A DNA stretch of 64,000 nucleotides from Methylobacter sp. (GTDB lineage Bacteria > Pseudomonadota > Gammaproteobacteria > Methylococcales > Methylomonadaceae). Positions 35,561 through 45,489 of this stretch are shown here, piece after piece (position 1 is the first letter of the stretch; each line of letters starts with the position of its first letter). Position numbers and translations under genes: made by a program. The stretch covers positions 54,063 through 118,062 of the forward strand of contig NZ_JALOCF010000007.1 in assembly GCF_023227905.1 (NCBI RefSeq). Reading direction: 5' to 3'. The notes under the pieces are model-generated. The model did no database searches and was not told where the DNA came from. It saw only the letters and a list, made by a program, of their open reading frames with translations.

Positions 35561-37067
35561 AGAAATTTTGTTGGTAGTGGATGTTTTTTCTAATGAAAAA
35601 GATATCGAAAAAGAGATCGTTTTCCAAGCCATAGAATCAGCATTAGAAGCAGCTACAATCAAGCGTCACGCGAACCAAATTAAAGCCCGTGTCAGCATTA
35701 ACAGAAAAACCGGCGACTATGTTACATACAGAGTTTGGGAAGTGGTTGATGCCAACAGTCAAATTGATGGCGATGTGGAGTTTCCTGAAACGCAAGTATT
35801 GCTGGAAGTAGCAAGGCTTGATAATCCGGATGTCCAGGTCGGCGATTTGGTGGAAGAGGAAATAGAATCTGTCGACTTCGGGCGCATTGCAGCGCAGACT
35901 GCCAAGCAGGTTATTATTCACAAAGTCAGGGAAGCAGAACGCAAGAAAATTGTCGATGCCTATAAAGGACGTGTGGGCGAACTGATCACCGGTATCGTTA
36001 AGCGCATTGAAAAAGGCAGTGTCTATCTGGATTTGGGTGGACATGTAGAGGCTTATATTGCCAAAGAAGACATGATTCCTCGTGAAGCCATTCGCATTGG
36101 CGATAGAATCCGGGGTTATTTAAAGGATGTGCGCTCAGAGCCTCGCGGCCCTCAATTATTTGTCAGCAGAACTGCACCTGAATTGTTGATTGCATTGTTT
36201 CGTCTTGAAGTGCCTGAAGTGGGCGAAGGTTTGATCGAAGTGATGGGCGCGGCGCGCGATCCCGGTTCCAGAGCCAAGATTGCCGTTAAAGGTAATGATC
36301 CGAGGTTGGATCCGGTCGGCGCTTGCGTAGGCATGAGAGGATCGAGGGTGCAGTCGGTTTCAAACGAACTGGCCGGAGAGCGGGTCGATATTATTCTTTG
36401 GAATCCAAGCGATGCCCAATTCGTAATTAATGCCATGTCACCGGCAGAAATTCAATCCATCGTTGTCGATGAAGATAAACATAGTATGGATCTGGCGGTA
36501 AGTTCAGACAATTTATCTCAAGCTATAGGTCGTGGCGGACAAAATGTACGTCTTGCAACACAGTTAACTGGTTGGGAGTTGAACGTCATTGATGCATCCA
36601 AAGCGGAACAAAACAGTGAGGCCGAGGCTGACAAGATAAAGCAGTTGTTTATTGAGCAGTTGGATGTCGATGAAGAGATTGCATTGATTCTGGTTGAAGA
36701 AGGTTTTAATACGGTTGAAGAGATTGCCTACGTTCCGGTCAGCGAAATGCTGGAAATTGAGGGCTTTGATGAAGAGCTTGTTACGGCACTTAGAAGCCGC
36801 GCTAAAGACGCCTTGCTGATCAGCGCAATTGCAGCTGAAGAAAAAATAGAAACAGCCGAACCTGCGCAGGATTTATTGGAAATGGAAGGCATGGACAGGG
36901 AATTGGCTTATGATATGGCAAGCCAAGGTATAATTACGATGGATGATTTGGCAGAGCAATCGGTAGATGATTTGCTGAAATTTTCAGGAATGAATGAAGA
37001 TCGGGCGGCAAAATTGATTATGAAGGCGCGTGAGCCTTGGTTTGCTGAGGAACAGGCGAGTAGGTAA
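35550..37067 (+). CDS. nusA: Transcription elongation/termination factor NusA
   Basis: About 505 residues from the GTG at 35550 (preceded by a G-rich site). Order: N-terminal RNA polymerase-binding domain, S1 domain (ELITGIVKRIEKGSVYLDLGGHVEAYI), KH1 and KH2 (DPVGACVGMRGSRVQSVSNEL; SQAIGRGGQNVRLA), and two C-terminal acidic repeats (VDEEIALILVEEGFNTVEEIA; MDRELAYDMASQGIITMDDLA), as in gammaproteobacterial NusA. Acts in pausing, termination and antitermination. Ten bases before infB. Confidence 0.97.
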   Translation: MANKEILLVVDVFSNEKDIEKEIVFQAIESALEAATIKRHANQIKARVSINRKTGDYVTYRVWEVVDANSQIDGDVEFPETQVLLEVARLDNPDVQVGDLVEEEIESVDFGRIAAQTAKQVIIHKVREAERKKIVDAYKGRVGELITGIVKRIEKGSVYLDLGGHVEAYIAKEDMIPREAIRIGDRIRGYLKDVRSEPRGPQLFVSRTAPELLIALFRLEVPEVGEGLIEVMGAARDPGSRAKIAVKGNDPRLDPVGACVGMRGSRVQSVSNELAGERVDIILWNPSDAQFVINAMSPAEIQSIVVDEDKHSMDLAVSSDNLSQAIGRGGQNVRLATQLTGWELNVIDASKAEQNSEAEADKIKQLFIEQLDVDEEIALILVEEGFNTVEEIAYVPVSEMLEIEGFDEELVTALRSRAKDALLISAIAAEEKIETAEPAQDLLEMEGMDRELAYDMASQGIITMDDLAEQSVDDLLKFSGMNEDRAAKLIMKAREPWFAEEQASR

Positions 37068-37077
37068 GGGGTATGAG

Positions 37078-39705
37078 ATGAATAATAAAACGGTAAGGCA
37101 ATTAGCAGAGGTGGTAAAAATTCCTCTGGAACGATTATTAGAGCAGCTGAAAGAAGCAGGATTATCTGCGAGTGCCCCTGATGATGTTATTAACGAAGAC
37201 GAAAAAATGCAGCTTCTTGCGCATTTGCGTAAACGCCACGGTAAAAATGAAGGTGCGTCCGAAGTTTCGCTGAAACGAGTGACTTTAAAGCGAAGAACGG
37301 TAAGCGAGCTTAAGCAGGCGAGCATACCAGGAAGTACTACCAAGACGATTCCTGTTGAGGTCCGCAAACAGAAGACTTATATAAAGCGTAGCGAGGTAGC
37401 CGATTCCGCTGAGCAAAAGAGTTTGGAGCAAGCTAAACAAGCTCTACAGGAACCGGTTAGGCAACAAGTTGAAAACCTTGCCCCAGTTGAAGAACTGTTA
37501 AAGACTGAGGAAGTTGTTCTGGAACAACAGAAAGAGGACGTTATTGTAGAACCTGAAGCTAAACCTGTTGAAGGAGTGGTTGAGGCCGCTGTCACTATTG
37601 AGCCTGAATCTGAAGTTGAAGGAAGAGTTGAGACTTTACCTGCTGAGGATGTGTTGGAAGTTGGTCATAAAGAAGCGGCTTTAGATAGAGAAGCGGAAGA
37701 AGCCAAGAAAAAACAACGGGAAAAAGAGCTTCGTCTGGAAGAGTCCATCAAAAGAAATGCTGACAAAGTAAGGCAGCAGGCATCAGCCAAACAAGAAATT
37801 CTTCATAGAAAAAGACAAGAAGAAGGTTCCCATGCTGGAGCAGGCGGCAGAGACAGTAAAAAAGCCAAGAAAAAAGGCAAGAAGAACGAACGCGTCAGTG
37901 CGAAGCCGGAAGGCAAGCATCAATTTGAAATGCCGGTTGAGCCTATCGTTAAAGAGGTTGCCATTCCGGAAATGATTATGGTGTCCGATCTTGCGCAAAA
38001 GATGAGCGTTAAGGCGGCTATCGTAATCAAGCATCTGATGAAACTCGGCATTATGGCGACTATTAATCAAAGCATAGATCAGGAAACGGCGGCCATTTTG
38101 GTTGAAGAAATGGGTCACAAAGCGATTATGCAGAGTGATGACGATCTTGAGCAGGAAATGCTGGCTGAGGCGCAAGAAGACGATAACCGCGTTGAATTGC
38201 CGAGAGCGCCGATTGTTACCATCATGGGTCATGTCGATCACGGTAAAACATCGCTGTTGGATTATATTCGCAAAACCCGTGTCGCTGCCGGTGAGGCAGG
38301 CGGTATTACTCAGCACATCGGCGCTTATCAGGTAAAAACCGATCATGGTTCAGTAACCTTTTTAGATACTCCGGGTCACGCCGCGTTTACCGCCATGCGC
38401 GCCAGAGGCGCGGACGTTACCGATGTGGTGATTGTAGTGGTTGCAGCCGATGACGGCGTTATGCCGCAAACCAAGGAAGCGGTCGAGCATGCCAGGGCGG
38501 CCAATGTGCCAATTATCGTAGCAATTAACAAGATCGATAAGCCTGATGCGAATCCTGATAAAGTGATGCAGGAACTGTCTAATATTAACGTGCTAGCCGA
38601 AGAGTGGGGCGGCGATGTGCAGTTCCTGAAAATTTCTGCAAAAACCGGCGAAGGTATCGATGATTTAATTGAAGCATTGATTGTACAGACTGAAATTCTT
38701 GAATTGAAAGCACCTGTTGAAGGTGCGGCATCCGGTATTGTTATTGAGTCGAGGCTGGATAAAGGCCGCGGTGTCGTGGCAACGGTACTGATTCAAAAAG
38801 GCACCCTGGAAAGCGGGCAAATGGTTTTATGCGGTCATGAATACGGTCGTGTTCGAGCCATGTTTAACGAAAACGGATTGCCTATTAAAGAAGCCGGACC
38901 TTGTGCGCCTGTTGAGATTCTTGGGCTTTCGGGTACGCCGAATGCCGGTGATGAATTTTTGGTTGTGCAAAACGAGCGTATTGCCAAAGACTTGGCTAAG
39001 CATCGTGAAGACCGCAAAAAACTGTCTCGCCACGCCGTACAACAAGCCTCTAAACTGGACGAAGTATTCTCCAGAATGACTACCGGCGAAATTGCCAGCG
39101 TCAATTTAGTGCTTAAGACGGATGTTCAGGGCAGTCTGGAAGCGTTACGCAGCTCCTTGGTCGGGTTGTCGAATGACGAAGTCGAAGTTAAAGTCGTTTT
39201 TGGCGGCGTCGGCGGTATTAACGAAGGCGATGCGAACTTGGCATTGGCGTCCGGCGCGATCTTGATGGGCTTTAATGTTCGGGCTGATGCAGCCGCACGA
39301 AGATTGATTGAAGAAAAAGGCATCGACCTGCATTACTACAGCATCATTTATGAAGCGATTGATGAGGTTAAAAAAGCCATCAGTGGTATGTTGGCTCCTG
39401 AAATTAAAGAGCAAATTGTCGGTCTTGCCGAAGTGCGCGATGTATTCAGGTCGCCGAAATTCGGCGCGGTTGCCGGCTGTATGGTCGTTGACGGTTATGT
39501 TAAGAGAAACTTGCCTATCCGAGTCCTGCGAAATAACGTGGTGATTTATGAAGGACAGTTGGAATCTTTACGTCGATTTAAAGATGATATAGCTGAGGTC
39601 AAGATGGGTATGGAGTGCGGTATCGGTGTAAAGAATTACAACGATGTACAGCCAGGCGATCAGATCGAAGTGTTTGAACGCATAGAAGTTAAACGAGAAC
39701 TGTAA
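37078..39705 (+). CDS. infB: Translation initiation factor IF-2
   Basis: About 875 residues from the ATG at 37078. The N-terminal subdomain MNNKTVRQLAEVVKIPLERLLEQLKEAG precedes a long charged, low-complexity linker (about 100-290), then the GTPase with GHVDHGKTS, DTPGHAAF, NKIDKP and SAKTGEG, and the C-terminal domains including the fMet-tRNA-binding end. It brings initiator tRNA to the 30S P site; the initiator tRNA gene is in the same region. The frame opening at 37030 lies within nusA and is not the start. An internal start giving IF2beta may exist but was not identified. Confidence 0.97.
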   Translation: MNNKTVRQLAEVVKIPLERLLEQLKEAGLSASAPDDVINEDEKMQLLAHLRKRHGKNEGASEVSLKRVTLKRRTVSELKQASIPGSTTKTIPVEVRKQKTYIKRSEVADSAEQKSLEQAKQALQEPVRQQVENLAPVEELLKTEEVVLEQQKEDVIVEPEAKPVEGVVEAAVTIEPESEVEGRVETLPAEDVLEVGHKEAALDREAEEAKKKQREKELRLEESIKRNADKVRQQASAKQEILHRKRQEEGSHAGAGGRDSKKAKKKGKKNERVSAKPEGKHQFEMPVEPIVKEVAIPEMIMVSDLAQKMSVKAAIVIKHLMKLGIMATINQSIDQETAAILVEEMGHKAIMQSDDDLEQEMLAEAQEDDNRVELPRAPIVTIMGHVDHGKTSLLDYIRKTRVAAGEAGGITQHIGAYQVKTDHGSVTFLDTPGHAAFTAMRARGADVTDVVIVVVAADDGVMPQTKEAVEHARAANVPIIVAINKIDKPDANPDKVMQELSNINVLAEEWGGDVQFLKISAKTGEGIDDLIEALIVQTEILELKAPVEGAASGIVIESRLDKGRGVVATVLIQKGTLESGQMVLCGHEYGRVRAMFNENGLPIKEAGPCAPVEILGLSGTPNAGDEFLVVQNERIAKDLAKHREDRKKLSRHAVQQASKLDEVFSRMTTGEIASVNLVLKTDVQGSLEALRSSLVGLSNDEVEVKVVFGGVGGINEGDANLALASGAILMGFNVRADAAARRLIEEKGIDLHYYSIIYEAIDEVKKAISGMLAPEIKEQIVGLAEVRDVFRSPKFGAVAGCMVVDGYVKRNLPIRVLRNNVVIYEGQLESLRRFKDDIAEVKMGMECGIGVKNYNDVQPGDQIEVFERIEVKREL

Positions 39706-39710
39706 ATTTT

Positions 39711-40079
39711 ATGGCAAAAGAGTTTGGTCGCAACGCGCGTGTTTCATCTGAGATGCAGAAAGAACTTTCGTTCATTCTGCAACGCGATATTGATGACTCC
39801 AGGCTGGGTTTTATTACTATTAATGAAGTTGTAGTCACTAAAGACCTTGCCGTTGCAAAAGTGTATGTCACGGTATTGAATGTTGATGAGCAGGGCAAAA
39901 AAGCCAATATTAAATTGCTTAACGAATTGGCGCCTGTGATTCGTCATCAATTGGCCAAGAGAATGCGCTTAAGGCACATTTCCGATTTGCGTTTTTACTA
40001 TGATGATTCGTTTGATACCGGCATGCGGGTATCAGAACTGTTAAGCGGTTTGGATAAGCGCGACAAAGACGAAGGCTAG
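39711..40079 (+). CDS. rbfA: Ribosome-binding factor A
   Basis: 122 residues with the KH-like fold: RVSSEMQKELSFILQRDIDDSRLGFITINEVVVTKDLAVAKVYV, then RMRLRHISDLRFYYDDSFDTGMRVSELL. It is a 30S maturation and cold-adaptation factor. Five bases after infB and six before truB. Confidence 0.96.
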   Translation: MAKEFGRNARVSSEMQKELSFILQRDIDDSRLGFITINEVVVTKDLAVAKVYVTVLNVDEQGKKANIKLLNELAPVIRHQLAKRMRLRHISDLRFYYDDSFDTGMRVSELLSGLDKRDKDEG

Positions 40080-40084
40080 TTCAG

Positions 40085-41056
40085 ATGAGCAAACGCAAGT
40101 CCGGGTGCAATATTCACGGCATATTGCTGCTAGATAAGCGCCTTGGGGTTTCTTCAAACAAAGCCTTGCAGGAAGTCAGGCGTTTGTTTAATGCCAATAA
40201 AGCGGGACATACCGGCAGTCTTGATCCTCTCGCCACCGGTTTGTTGCCGCTTTGTTTTGGCGAAGCGACCAAAGTGTCGGCCTTAATGCTCGATGACAAT
40301 AAGCGCTATCAAGTTGTTGTTCAACTCGGGGTAATGACCGACACCGGAGATCGGGAGGGTACGGTAATAGAAACCAAGCCGGTGCCCGAACTGTCTATTG
40401 ATGATATACAGGCCTGCCTGGAAAAGTTTACCGGCGAAATCGATCAAGTTCCCCCCATGTATTCGGCTTTAAAACATAACGGGAAAAAGCTTTATGAGCT
40501 GGCACGGGAAGGCAAAACCGTTGACCGTAAAGCCAGGCGTATTAACATATTTGAATTGAAACTGCTGACCGATCCCCGAACTCTAGCTTCGGAACCGGAT
40601 CTATTAACGCTGGACGTATTTTGTTCAAAAGGCACTTATATTCGTTCTCTGGCCGAAGACATCGGGCACGCTTTGGGCTGCGGCGGAACGGTAAAAGAAC
40701 TGCGCCGATTGGAGGCGGGGCAATTCAGCATTGAAAACGCCAAAACCATCGAACAGTTGACAGATATGGATCAGCAAAGCTTGCTTCAATGCCTGATTAA
40801 CGTCGATAAGCCTCTTGAAGCATTGCCTGCTGTGCAGTTGTCTGATGAACAGACAATTTGCATAAAGCACGGCCAATCGCTTAATTTTTTGCCCACTGAT
40901 GAGTCCATGACGAACGGAACGAGTGTAAGCCTGGAAAGGAGCCAAGGTACAGTGCGCATGTACAATAATGCGGTCTTTTTAGGCTTGGGGGAAATGCTAA
41001 GGGATGGTAAACTAGCGCCGAAAAAGTTGTTCAATTTGAGTAACGAACTGCTCTGA
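40085..41056 (+). CDS. truB: tRNA pseudouridine-55 synthase
   Basis: 323 residues. The catalytic motif GHTGSLDPLATGLLPLC contains the nucleophile D47; YSALKHNGKKLYELAREG and CSKGTYIRSLAEDIG mark the TruB core, followed by a C-terminal PUA-like part. It modifies U55 in the T-loop of tRNAs. Confidence 0.96.
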   Translation: MSKRKSGCNIHGILLLDKRLGVSSNKALQEVRRLFNANKAGHTGSLDPLATGLLPLCFGEATKVSALMLDDNKRYQVVVQLGVMTDTGDREGTVIETKPVPELSIDDIQACLEKFTGEIDQVPPMYSALKHNGKKLYELAREGKTVDRKARRINIFELKLLTDPRTLASEPDLLTLDVFCSKGTYIRSLAEDIGHALGCGGTVKELRRLEAGQFSIENAKTIEQLTDMDQQSLLQCLINVDKPLEALPAVQLSDEQTICIKHGQSLNFLPTDESMTNGTSVSLERSQGTVRMYNNAVFLGLGEMLRDGKLAPKKLFNLSNELL

Positions 41057-41178
41057 GTTTGTATCCTCAGGCAGAAAGAATACATCTGTTTCTACACCCT
41101 ATCGTGGAAACAGTGTACTTAAGGAGTCGCCATATTGGCGGCTTTATTTTTTATTTTTAATCTAAATAGGGATTATAA
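41057..41178 (+). promoter_or_regulatory. truB-rpsO spacer, probable rpsO leader
   Basis: 122 bases holding two hairpins: GTTTC...GAAAC around 41088-41112 and CGCCA/TGGCG (around 41127-41139), followed by a T-rich tract TTTATTTTTTATTTTT. The S15 leader is autoregulated in other bacteria; this spacer is where such a site should be, but the S15-binding fold was not proven. Confidence 0.35.
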
Positions 41179-41448
41179 ATGCCATTTACAGCAGAACAAA
41201 AAAAAGCGGTCGTAGAAGAGTATCGTCAATCAGAATCCGATACAGGCTCACCTGAAGTACAGGTTGCTTTATTGACAGCACACATCACGCATTTAACACC
41301 ACACTTTGCAGAACACAAAAAAGACAATCATTCACGTCGTGGATTGTTGCGCATGGTTAATCAGCGTCGTAAGTTACTGGATTATCTGAAAAATAAAGAC
41401 GTAAATCGTTACCGTAATTTGATTGAACGCCTCGGATTACGTAAGTAA
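41179..41448 (+). CDS. rpsO: Ribosomal protein S15
   Basis: 89 residues, exactly the usual length, with HITHLTPHFAEHKKDNHSRRGLLRMVNQRRKLLDYL. It binds 16S rRNA helices 20-22. A strong terminator follows, so pnp expression depends on read-through or an internal promoter. Confidence 0.98.
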   Translation: MPFTAEQKKAVVEEYRQSESDTGSPEVQVALLTAHITHLTPHFAEHKKDNHSRRGLLRMVNQRRKLLDYLKNKDVNRYRNLIERLGLRK

Positions 41449-41457
41449 TATGGGCAA

Positions 41458-41492
41458 AGAAACGGCACAGAGTCTTGTGCCGTTTCTGTTTT
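41458..41492 (+). terminator. rpsO-pnp intergenic terminator/processing hairpin
   Basis: A perfect 11-bp stem, AGAAACGGCAC (41458-41468) and GTGCCGTTTCT (41477-41487), with an 8-base loop followed by GTTTT. In E. coli the corresponding region holds the rpsO terminator and the RNase III site controlling pnp. Confidence 0.9.
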
Positions 41493-41548
41493 AACATTTC
41501 ATGGATTGAACCAATTTTTAAACAACTTCTACACAAAGGAACCTTATA

Positions 41549-43627
41549 GTGAACCCTATCAGGAAAGAATTTCAGTACGGCGATCGACTCGTTAAATTAG
41601 AAACTGGTGAAGTAGCACGTCAAGCACACGGCGCTGTTATGATCGACGTAGATGGTACGACACTGTTGGTCACCGTCGTCGGTAAAAAACAGCCAAACGG
41701 CGGCGACTTTTTTCCGCTGACTGTTAATTATCAAGAAAAAGCTTACGCTGCCGGTAAAATTCCAGGCGGCTTTTTCAAGAGAGAAGGGCGTCCTAGTGAA
41801 CAAGAGACATTAACGTCTCGTCTGATTGACCGTCCTATTCGCCCTCTTTTTCCAGAGGGCTATACTGACGAAGTTCAAATCATAGCGACAGTCGTATCGC
41901 TTAATCCTGAAGTTAATCCTGAAATTCCAGCTTTATTGGGCGCCTCCGCTGCTTTGGCCATTTCAGGTTTGCCTTTTAACGGACCAGTAGGCGCAGCCAC
42001 TGTGGGTTATAAGGACGGAGAATATTTATTAAATCCATCCCCTGGTGCCTTAAAAGAATCGCAACTGGAATTGGTTGTTGCCGGAACGGAGCATGCCGTA
42101 TTAATGGTTGAGTCTGAAGCTGACAATCTGTCTGAAGAAGTGATGCTGGGTGCGGTTTTATTCGGCCACCAGCAAATGCAGGTCGCCATTAGCGCCATTA
42201 ACGAATTTGCAGCTGCTGCGGATAAAGGTGTTGTTGAGTGGGTAGCTCCCGAAGTTAATGCCGAACTCAAAAAACTGGTAACTGCAGAAGTTGAAGCTGG
42301 CATTAAGGCCGCTTATCAAGTCGCGGAAAAACTGGTTAGACAAGAAAAATTGAGAGAAATTAGAAATGCCGTGGTTGAGAAACTGACGGAAAATGGCGAG
42401 TATGCGGAAAAAGATATACGCGGCATTATCGAACATCTGGAATACAGCATCGTTCGTAACGCTATCCTTAACGAAGGCAAACGTATTGACGGACGCGGAT
42501 TAGATAAAATCAGACCGATTACCATCAGAACCGGCGTATTGCCCAGAACCCACGGATCGGCATTGTTTACCCGTGGCGAAACTCAAGCTATAGTGGTTGC
42601 AACGCTGGGAACACAGCGTGATGCCCAAATCATTGATGCATTGGCCGGTGAATACAAAGAGCCGTTCATGTTGCATTACAACTTTCCTCCGTACAGCGTT
42701 GGCGAAACCGGTTTTGTCGGCTCACCAAAACGCCGTGAGATTGGTCATGGCCGCTTGGCGAAACGCGGCGTTGCCGCCGTACTGCCTAATATGGATGAAT
42801 TCCCGTACACCATTCGCGTGGTTTCTGAAATCACTGAATCCAACGGATCAAGCTCTATGGCTTCAGTCTGCGGTAGCAGCTTGGCGTTAATGGATGCCGG
42901 TGTCCCCATTAAATCACCGGTTGCCGGTATTGCGATGGGCCTGATTAAAGAAGGCGACAATTTTGCCGTGTTGTCCGACATTATGGGCGATGAAGATCAT
43001 CTGGGTGATATGGACTTTAAGGTTGCCGGTTCAGTGGACGGTATTACCGCTCTGCAAATGGACATCAAGATAGACGGCATTACCGCAGAAATCATGAAAT
43101 CAGCTCTGGATCAAGCAAAATACGGTCGTTTGCATATCCTTGGAGAAATGAATAAAGCACTGGCTAACACCCGTGAAGAAATGTCCGACTTTGCACCGCG
43201 TATTATCACATTCAAGATCGACCCGGCCAAAATCCGCGAAGTTATCGGTAAAGGCGGCGCGACCATACGCAGCATTACCGAGCAGACTGGCGCCAGCGTT
43301 GATTTGACCGATGACGGTATCGTTAAAGTGGCATCCGTTGATAAAGCTGCCGGTGAAGAAGCACGCCGCCTTATCGAAGAAATTACCGCAGAAGTTGAGG
43401 TTGGTAAAGTCTACGAAGGCAAAGTAGTCAGATTAATGGACTTCGGCGCATTTGTTACCATACTTCCTGGTAAAGACGGCTTGGTTCATATTTCGCAAAT
43501 TTCGGATGAACGCGTTGATAAAGTCAGCGACAGACTCAATGAAGGCGATGTGGTCAAAGTCAAAGTGCTCGAAATAGATCGCCAAGGCAGAGTCAGATTG
43601 AGTATGAAAGAAGTTGAAGTAGAGTAA
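41549..43627 (+). CDS. pnp: Polyribonucleotide nucleotidyltransferase (PNPase)
   Basis: 692 residues starting at GTG with AAAGGA upstream. Two RNase PH domains are visible (first with KIPGGFFKREGRPSEQETLTSRLIDRPIRPLFPEGY, second with RTHGSALFTRGETQA and GDEDHLGDMDFKVAG), then KH (VIGKGGATIRSITEQTG) and S1 (GKVYEGKVVRLMDFGAFVTI). A phosphorolytic 3'-5' exonuclease of the degradosome. Last gene of the operon. Confidence 0.97.
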   Translation: MNPIRKEFQYGDRLVKLETGEVARQAHGAVMIDVDGTTLLVTVVGKKQPNGGDFFPLTVNYQEKAYAAGKIPGGFFKREGRPSEQETLTSRLIDRPIRPLFPEGYTDEVQIIATVVSLNPEVNPEIPALLGASAALAISGLPFNGPVGAATVGYKDGEYLLNPSPGALKESQLELVVAGTEHAVLMVESEADNLSEEVMLGAVLFGHQQMQVAISAINEFAAAADKGVVEWVAPEVNAELKKLVTAEVEAGIKAAYQVAEKLVRQEKLREIRNAVVEKLTENGEYAEKDIRGIIEHLEYSIVRNAILNEGKRIDGRGLDKIRPITIRTGVLPRTHGSALFTRGETQAIVVATLGTQRDAQIIDALAGEYKEPFMLHYNFPPYSVGETGFVGSPKRREIGHGRLAKRGVAAVLPNMDEFPYTIRVVSEITESNGSSSMASVCGSSLALMDAGVPIKSPVAGIAMGLIKEGDNFAVLSDIMGDEDHLGDMDFKVAGSVDGITALQMDIKIDGITAEIMKSALDQAKYGRLHILGEMNKALANTREEMSDFAPRIITFKIDPAKIREVIGKGGATIRSITEQTGASVDLTDDGIVKVASVDKAAGEEARRLIEEITAEVEVGKVYEGKVVRLMDFGAFVTILPGKDGLVHISQISDERVDKVSDRLNEGDVVKVKVLEIDRQGRVRLSMKEVEVE

Positions 43628-43673
43628 CCCGCGCTTTGTTTGCAGTCCTTTACAAAAGGGCTGCTTAAGGGTG

Positions 43674-43711
43674 AAAAAAAAGGGATTGTGATTCGTCGCA
43701 ATCCCTTTTTT
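43674..43711 (+). terminator. Intrinsic terminator after pnp
   Basis: GGGATTG (43682-43688) pairs with CAATCCC (43699-43705), flanked by A-rich and T-rich runs (TTTTTT after the stem). A smaller hairpin, GCAG...CTGC, at 43641-43664 precedes it. Confidence 0.9.
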
Positions 43712-43843
43712 CGTTTAACTCACATGAAAGTTTAGGGCGACTAATAAGCGATAGGAAAGTATATTCGCATTCAGCGCTATATAGTAAGTGCGTTGTGGCA
43801 TGCGATAGTATTTTCAGCAAACGCAAAAGTGATATACAAAGCC

Positions 43844-44356
43844 ATGAAAATAACACCTTTGATCCTTTTATCCATAGTGATTGGCGGTGGCTTTCTAATT
43901 CCGGCAAGCCACAAGATTCCGGTACAGGGAGCGAGCGCCGCCGACTGGAATCCGGCATCATTCTGGTATCATCCTTGGGGGCGTTCCGGTACGCATAAGG
44001 GCATTGATATTTTCGCCAAAGAAGGAGTTCCAGTGTTGGCGGCGAGCAGCGGCGTAGTGGTCTATACTGGCTTTAATGACATGGGCGGCAATGTCATAGT
44101 GATATTGGGTGCGAAATGGCGTTTTTATTATTATGCTCATTTACAGCGGATAAACGCCCACAGCCTACAACTAGTCAGCACGGGGGATGTTATTGGTAAC
44201 GTCGGAAATACCGGCAATGCACAAGGGAAACCACCGCATTTGCATTTTGTTATCCGTAGCTTGTTTCCATTGTTTTGGCAATACGACGAAAGAAAGCCGC
44301 AGCCCTGGAGTAGAATGTTTTACATTGATCCCGTTACACTGTTAACTCCACCGTAG
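43844..44356 (+). CDS. M23-family (LytM-like) metallopeptidase, membrane-anchored or exported
   Basis: 170 residues from the ATG at 43844. An N-terminal hydrophobic segment (LILLSIVIGGGFLIPA) serves as signal or anchor. The LytM domain carries the zinc motifs HKGIDIF and HLHF, plus the YYYAHLQ segment. Peptidoglycan endopeptidase or amidase activator is the likely role. It is short, with no coiled coil or LysM domain. The frame opening at 43793 would precede the signal and is less likely. Confidence 0.85.
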   Translation: MKITPLILLSIVIGGGFLIPASHKIPVQGASAADWNPASFWYHPWGRSGTHKGIDIFAKEGVPVLAASSGVVVYTGFNDMGGNVIVILGAKWRFYYYAHLQRINAHSLQLVSTGDVIGNVGNTGNAQGKPPHLHFVIRSLFPLFWQYDERKPQPWSRMFYIDPVTLLTPP

Positions 44357-44549
44357 ATAGAAACTTTCCACGGGGGTAAAGGATGACCCAGAAGTTGACG
44401 CACTAACGTTGAGACGTATATTTAAAACCGAACTTCAAAGTCAGGAACCAGTCAATTGCTCCCATGGCCGAGTTAGCGTAGCCGACATTTATCGCATCGA
44501 GGCATAAGGCGATGCCAGTTAATCCACAAATAACTATTCGTAAATAAAA

Positions 44550-44891
44550 ATGATCAGTGATAGCCAAAAAATACAAATTGCTAAAAAATTCGCAGAGTTA
44601 CATCAAACACCATTCGCTGTATGGACGCCGGATGAGGAATATTCGTTAGAGGCTGACCGATATTTGGCTGTTTATGATAACCTTATTATGGGCGTTTACG
44701 GTGACTGCTACGGGCTTAACGCCGAGTATGATGAGGATGATAATTTAATACAGGAAGCTACAGAATTTGAAGTTGCGGTTGAAGGATTTGAATCAAAAGG
44801 GCAGGCTGAAGTATTCTTTTTTGAAATAACCAGGGAATCAACAGGGATAAGGAAATTTATCGAAGATCATGGTAGGCAAGGTGATTGGTAG
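44550..44891 (+). CDS. Acidic hypothetical protein
   Basis: 113 residues, strongly acidic (EYDEDDNLIQEATEFEVAVEGFE), no signal peptide or membrane segment. The start ATG has no evident ribosome site. A mixed sheet/helix pattern and natural composition suggest a real gene. The flanking non-coding DNA and lower GC suggest an accessory region. Family not recognised. Confidence 0.5.
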   Translation: MISDSQKIQIAKKFAELHQTPFAVWTPDEEYSLEADRYLAVYDNLIMGVYGDCYGLNAEYDEDDNLIQEATEFEVAVEGFESKGQAEVFFFEITRESTGIRKFIEDHGRQGDW

Positions 44892-45489
44892 CCTGGACAG
44901 GTTGGCGTAACAGCGATGTTCTTTATGTGATTCTGTTTAATCATCGACTTTCGTGGGTAAGAGAAGACTGAAAATTATGAACGATTAGATGTTTTTCTCG
45001 TATCGACCAAACGCCAAATCAACAGAATTAACTGGATGGTGTTTTAGATGTCTAGCTTTCCATGGGACTGATTAAATCTCTTATCGCGATCAGCCAAAAC
45101 AAGTTAAATCTTCCAGCTTTGCCGGATAGATTTAATTGTAAAAGCACATTTTAAAGTATATTATCTTGAGTGTTTTTATAGGGATCTTAGAGCTTTAGCT
45201 TATGCTATTTAGTACCGCGAACTTTTACGGCTGAATCCAGATTAGAGTCGGTAAATTCTGCGAATAAGCAAGTGTTAGTGGTGTTTTTTGACGATTATAA
45301 ATTAAAAAGTAAACAACTTATCAGGAGGCGTAACTAGTTGAAAGGTTGGCGGCCTTGGTGTGTTGTGGTTACGAATATAGCCAAAAGAATGCGACAGAGC
45401 ATTCAAATTCTATTGAAAAAACTTTTCGTCTTTCCTAAAACCCTTAAGGGTTAATAATAAATACTAATAAATGCAAAGAGAGAATCTTT
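44892..45489. other. 598-base gene-free region upstream of the lipid/CHAT gene cluster
   Basis: AT-rich, with no frame of convincing length. It should contain the promoter of the 45490 operon. The only structured element noted is the 14-bp palindrome at 45439-45452. Confidence 0.5.
45439..45452. promoter_or_regulatory. Perfect 14-bp palindrome upstream of the alpha/beta hydrolase gene
   Basis: AACCCTTAAGGGTT, fully self-complementary, 37 bases before the start at 45490. The size and position fit a dimeric repressor or activator operator. No regulator gene is adjacent, so the protein that would bind is unknown. Confidence 0.4.

Noticed and set aside
37783..38346. A 187-codon open frame opposite infB
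   Set aside because: Lies wholly within the IF-2 GTPase region on the other strand, without start signals.
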